From positions 1 to 8,052 of the forward strand of contig CAMWNY010000101.1 of the NCBI GenBank assembly GCA_947175775.1: a stretch of DNA of 8,052 nucleotides, given 5' to 3'. The translations under genes were made by a program, and so were the position numbers. Positions 5,587-8,052 of the stretch are shown here, in pieces (positions within the stretch are counted from its first letter, which is position 1; each line of letters begins with the position of its first letter). Below the pieces are notes generated by a model. It did no database searches. It was not told the origin of the DNA and saw only the letters and a program-made list of their open reading frames with translations. Source of the stretch: an uncultured Lachnospiraceae bacterium (GTDB lineage Bacteria > Bacillota > Clostridia > Lachnospirales > Lachnospiraceae).

Positions 5587-6771
5587 TTAGTAAAATACAT
5601 GCCCGCCAATCCGTATCCCGTTAATTCCGGGAATCGGCGTCCTGAAATAGACACATTGCCCGACATTCGTCACGCCGCTCATCGCCTCGTCCGCCGCCTG
5701 ATAACAGCTTGCCGTCGCCCTGTCGTTTGCAAGCGCAAGCGCAAGATGTCCGTCGTTTACCGGTGAGAACTGCTTATTTTGGTAAATCACGCCAACAATC
5801 GTATTCGGATAGCGCGAACTAAGCACCCTGTTGATTACCACCGCGCCGACCGCCACCTGTCCGCTGTACGGCTCCCCTCCTGCCTCGCAGTAAATCAGGT
5901 TTGCGAGCAGCATACGGTCGCCTTCCTCAAATTTGACTTCCGAAATGTCGCGCCAGCTCGACTGCGCCGCAAGTCTTGACTTTGCAAGCTCCTCCTCGTA
6001 CTGCTTCTGTAGCGCGGCAATGTCCTGTTCCTGCTCGTCAATCATGGATTCGAGCGCGTCGATGGTTTCCTCCGCGTCCGCAATCTGATCCGAATAGCTT
6101 GCCACGTTCTGCGAGGTCTTGCGCACAAGTTCCGCAACCTTGCTCTTTTCGACGTTTACCTCCTCCTGCAAAGTATGAAGGTCCTCCAGCTCCTGCGTGA
6201 GCTGCGCCTCTTTCTGCTCTACGTCCTTTCGGCTTTCCTCATATTTGCGCAGCATTTTTTGGTCGTACTGGTTAATCTGCTCAATGTAATCGCTCTTGTT
6301 TAAAAAATCCGCAAAATTATCGGAGTTAAAAAGAAAATTCAAATAACCGTAGCTTGCACCGCTCTCATACATCGTCTTGATGCGCAGCTTCATGTTTTCA
6401 TACTGTTCCTGCTCAACGATTTTTGCCTGTTCGAGGTCTGCCTGTGCCTGCGTAATTTCCGCCTCTTTTGTGACGATGTCCGCCTCGATTCCCTCTAATT
6501 TTGTAGAGATTGCCGCCAAATCGTCATTGAGTGTGCCAAGCTCGCCCAAAAGGGAGTTTTTGGTTATTTGAAGGGAAGTCTTTCTGTCTTCCGTATTCTC
6601 TTTTGCATCTTCGGTTTTTTCCTTTTCCTCTTTCGCACGCTGTAAGCGCTCCAGTGTTGTCTCCGCGTGTACGGGCATAGCCGAAGAACCTGCAAGCGTT
6701 GTCGCCAAAACGATTGCAAGCACTGCGGACACTGCCCCTGTTACGGACTTTTTAAAAGCCGATTTTGTCAT
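5587..6771 (-). CDS. Secreted cell-wall hydrolase: PcsB/CwlO-type coiled coil plus SleB/CwlJ (Hydrolase_2) domain
   Basis: A 394-residue exported protein predicted to cleave peptidoglycan. Residues 1–36 are a Sec signal peptide (basic MTKSAFKK, long hydrophobic core, cleavage after PVHA). Residues about 38–265 form a long coiled coil rich in Glu, Gln, Lys and Leu, interrupted at about 128–165 by IKTMYESGASYGYLNFLFNS-type sequence like that of the PcsB/CwlO N-terminal regulatory domain. Residues about 286–394 form a SleB/CwlJ-type hydrolase domain: the segment LIYCEAGGEPYSGQVAVGAV (292–311) holds the expected catalytic Glu297, followed by NRVLSSRYP and ending in GGHVFY. In the PcsB/CwlO family the coiled coil restrains the enzyme until FtsEX engages it; whether that applies here is unknown. 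The gene follows upp by 36 bp with only a weak GGGGA site, so it may be co-transcribed. Confidence 0.9.
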   Translation of the reverse strand: MTKSAFKKSVTGAVSAVLAIVLATTLAGSSAMPVHAETTLERLQRAKEEKEKTEDAKENTEDRKTSLQITKNSLLGELGTLNDDLAAISTKLEGIEADIVTKEAEITQAQADLEQAKIVEQEQYENMKLRIKTMYESGASYGYLNFLFNSDNFADFLNKSDYIEQINQYDQKMLRKYEESRKDVEQKEAQLTQELEDLHTLQEEVNVEKSKVAELVRKTSQNVASYSDQIADAEETIDALESMIDEQEQDIAALQKQYEEELAKSRLAAQSSWRDISEVKFEEGDRMLLANLIYCEAGGEPYSGQVAVGAVVINRVLSSRYPNTIVGVIYQNKQFSPVNDGHLALALANDRATASCYQAADEAMSGVTNVGQCVYFRTPIPGINGIRIGGHVFY

Positions 6772-6807
6772 GTTCTAAACCATTCCCCAAACTCATAATT
6801 TTCATTT

Positions 6808-7437
6808 CTATTTTGTGCCGAAAATACGGTCTCCCGCGTCTCCCAATCCCGGCACGATGTAGCCGTGGTCATTGAGCTTCTCGTCAAGTGATCCAATGTA
6901 AAGATCCACGTCCGGGTGCTCGCGCTGCATGCGCTCTACGCCCTCCGGAGCTGCAATAATGCACATAAAATGAATACTTTTACAGCCCTTTTCTTTCAGC
7001 ATTCTGATTGCTGCCGCCGAAGAACCTCCCGTCGCAAGCATCGGGTCCACGACAAAGACTTCTCTTTGGTCACAGTCCTCGGGCAGCTTGCAGTAATACT
7101 CGACCGGCTCCAAGGTTTCGGGGTCGCGGTAGAGTCCGATATGTCCTACTTTTGCAGTAGGGATTAATTGTAAGATACCGTCTACCATGCCAAGTCCTGC
7201 CCTCAAAATGGGCACAACCGCAAGTTTTTTTCCGGCAAGCTCTTTTACGGTTGTTGTGCAGATGGGCGTTTCGATTTCCACGTCCGCAAGCTTTAGTTCC
7301 CTTGTCGCCTCATAGCAGATAAGGTTTGCGATTTCGCCGATGGTCTGTCTAAAATCCTTTGTACCTGTTTCAGTCCGTCGGATCCTGCCGATTTTGTGCT
7401 GAATTAACGGGTGATCCATTACTACTGTTTTTGCCAT
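6808..7437 (-). CDS. upp: Uracil phosphoribosyltransferase
   Basis: Cytosolic salvage enzyme converting uracil and PRPP to UMP and pyrophosphate. The 209 residues have the usual length and start MAKTVVMDHPLIQHKIGRIR, matching known UPRTs. The PRPP-binding loop is DPMLATGGS (131–139), and the uracil-binding end GYIVPGLGDAGDR (192–204) is intact and followed by the typical IFGTK terminus. I choose the ATG at 7437 rather than an upstream in-frame GTG at 7458: it has GGAG 5 nt before it and gives the family N-terminus, while the GTG adds seven unlike residues and has no good ribosome site. It lies 47 bp downstream of rpiB, and the two are probably co-transcribed. Confidence 0.97.
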   Translation of the reverse strand: MAKTVVMDHPLIQHKIGRIRRTETGTKDFRQTIGEIANLICYEATRELKLADVEIETPICTTTVKELAGKKLAVVPILRAGLGMVDGILQLIPTAKVGHIGLYRDPETLEPVEYYCKLPEDCDQREVFVVDPMLATGGSSAAAIRMLKEKGCKSIHFMCIIAAPEGVERMQREHPDVDLYIGSLDEKLNDHGYIVPGLGDAGDRIFGTK

Positions 7438-7484
7438 GTAATCTCCATTCTGCCGCACCTTAAAATACAGGTGTCAGCGCATTT

Positions 7485-7916
7485 TTAATCTTCATCCAAC
7501 TGTGCAACGCGTCTGATATGCTTTTCTTCATCAGAAAAGGGTGTGTTTAAAAAGGTTTCCACGATTTCAAGCGCAAGCAGCTCGCCTACATAAGCGCCGC
7601 CGAGTGCAAGCATGTTTGCGTCATTGTGCAGTCTTGTCATTTTTGCGGAAAGCGGTTCACTGCACAGTGCGCAGCGCACTCCTTTGATTTTGTTTGCAGC
7701 AATGGAAATGCCGATTCCGGATGTGCAAACCACAATTCCTTTCTCACACTCACCGCTTGCGACTGCCTTTGCCGCCGCTTTTCCGAATACGGGATAGTCG
7801 CAGGACTTGTTTTCATAACAGCCAAAGTCCTTATATGCGATATTATGCTCCTCAAGGTACTTAATTATTTTGTTTTTTAACTCCAGTCCGCCGTGGTCAC
7901 TTCCTAATGCGATCAT
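7485..7916 (-). CDS. rpiB: Ribose-5-phosphate isomerase B (RpiB/LacAB family)
   Basis: Interconverts ribose-5-phosphate and ribulose-5-phosphate in the non-oxidative pentose phosphate pathway, feeding PRPP and nucleotide synthesis. The 143 residues match the family length. Visible motifs are ALGSDHGGLELK (3–14, Asp7/His8), the catalytic-cysteine segment VVCTSGIGISIAANK (62–76, Cys64), GVRCALC (79–85) and LHNDANMLALGG (96–107, His97). The cysteine-containing loop favours RpiB over the related galactose-6-phosphate isomerase subunits, though allose-6-phosphate activity cannot be excluded. AAAGGAG lies about 11 nt before the ATG. It is flanked by upp downstream and probably sua5 upstream, an order like that of the Bacillus ywlC–ywlF–upp region. 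Confidence 0.95.
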   Translation of the reverse strand: MIALGSDHGGLELKNKIIKYLEEHNIAYKDFGCYENKSCDYPVFGKAAAKAVASGECEKGIVVCTSGIGISIAANKIKGVRCALCSEPLSAKMTRLHNDANMLALGGAYVGELLALEIVETFLNTPFSDEEKHIRRVAQLDED

Positions 7917-7961
7917 GTTTTGTCGCGCTCCTTTCCGTTTTTAAACCGTTGTTTTTATGAT

Positions 7962-7970
7962 ACTATAACA
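7962..7970 (-). promoter_or_regulatory. Extended -10 promoter for rpiB
   Basis: The minus strand reads TGTTATAGT (7970–7962): an extended -10 TG dinucleotide, one base, then TATAGT, one mismatch from TATAAT. No good -35 is visible at 17 bp, which is compatible with an extended -10 promoter. The start would fall near 7955, about 40 nt before the rpiB ATG. rpiB may also be read from the upstream operon, as no terminator separates them. Confidence 0.45.
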
Positions 7971-7998
7971 CTTTCTTTCCCTTATATTGACAGAAAAC

Positions 7999-8052
7999 CT
8001 AGAGCTTTATGCACCTGTGTCCTGCCGCCTTTAACAGCCTGTTCATAACCGT
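7999..8052 (-). CDS. C-terminal end of an upstream gene, probably Sua5/YwlC threonylcarbamoyl-AMP synthase
   Basis: A minus-strand frame enters at the window edge and ends at TAG (8001–7999), giving TVMNRLLKAAGHRCIKL. The string VMNRLLKAAG resembles the end of Sua5/YwlC/TsaC proteins, which close with a G-x-G-x-A-x-M-N-R-L-x-K-A-x-G pattern. Sua5 makes threonylcarbamoyl-AMP for the t6A37 modification of tRNA. In Bacillus the order ywlC–ywlE–ywlF (rpiB)–ywlG–glyA–upp is known, which supports the guess. Only 17 codons are visible, so identity rests on a short match plus neighbourhood. Confidence 0.6.
   Translation of the reverse strand, partial: TVMNRLLKAAGHRCIKL

Noticed and set aside
5728..5745. 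Short tandem gcaagc repeats
   Set aside because: They encode the Ala/Leu run in the hydrolase domain and reflect codon bias (the gcaagc string is frequent in the window), not a separate element.
6773..6782. 10-mer TGGTTTAGAA (minus strand) just before the hydrolase start and also just before the lipoprotein start (1924–1933)
   Set aside because: Ten-base matches are expected several times in 8 kb; shared position before two exported-protein genes is probably chance.
6772..6807. Mini open frame (about 17 codons) overlapping the hydrolase start
   Set aside because: No ribosome site and no recognisable product; a leader peptide role cannot be supported.
7438..7458. Upstream GTG start for upp adding seven residues
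   Set aside because: No good ribosome site before the GTG; the ATG at 7437 has GGAG upstream and gives the usual family N-terminus.
7438..7484. Possible hairpin (CACCT/AGGTG) between rpiB and upp as a terminator
   Set aside because: Only five paired bases with an 8-nt loop and no T-run afterwards; more likely ordinary spacer inside an operon.

Overview
All confident genes in this window lie on the minus strand, so the biology reads from high to low coordinates. Protein signatures point to a Gram-positive Clostridia genome, most likely Lachnospiraceae-like: a sua5–rpiB–upp neighbourhood, a PcsB/CwlO-type coiled-coil cell-wall hydrolase with a SleB-type domain, AAGGAG/GGAGG ribosome sites, sigma-A promoters and a lipoprotein signal peptide. 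The family-level placement is an inference from recognition, not a computed phylogeny. Gene density is very high and no stretch above 300 bases lacks a gene. I saw no tRNA, rRNA, CRISPR array, insertion sequence, integrase or clear intrinsic terminator.

Layout in transcription order. (1) 8052–7999: the C-terminal 17 codons of an upstream gene, probably the Sua5/YwlC threonylcarbamoyl-AMP synthase. (2) 7916–6808: rpiB (ribose-5-phosphate isomerase B) and upp (uracil phosphoribosyltransferase), housekeeping ribose/pyrimidine salvage genes. (3) 6771–5587: a secreted protein with a long coiled coil and a C-terminal SleB/CwlJ-type hydrolase domain. (4) 5498–1994: a tight four-gene signalling operon made of an FHA-domain protein, a PP2C phosphatase, a membrane Ser/Thr kinase with a helical, possibly TPR-like, ectodomain and no PASTA repeats, and a small single-pass membrane protein that starts at TTG. 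An 11-bp direct repeat sits just upstream of this operon. (5) 1989–1: a promoter followed by a lipoprotein, an ABC-3-family metal-transport ATPase and its membrane permease (the permease runs off the window).

How the genes fit together. The four-gene block holds a writer (kinase), an eraser (PP2C), a reader (FHA) and a small membrane protein with a Thr-bearing cytosolic or external tail. It looks like a self-contained phospho-threonine signalling module whose input is sensed outside the cell by the kinase ectodomain. Its placement next to a secreted peptidoglycan hydrolase suggests, but does not prove, a cell-envelope role. The last operon encodes a Zn/Mn-type ABC transporter whose leading lipoprotein contains no histidine and so does not look like the usual metal-binding ZnuA/TroA component. 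The most interesting points for follow-up are the signalling module with its promoter-proximal repeats, and the His-free lipoprotein in the metal transporter operon.
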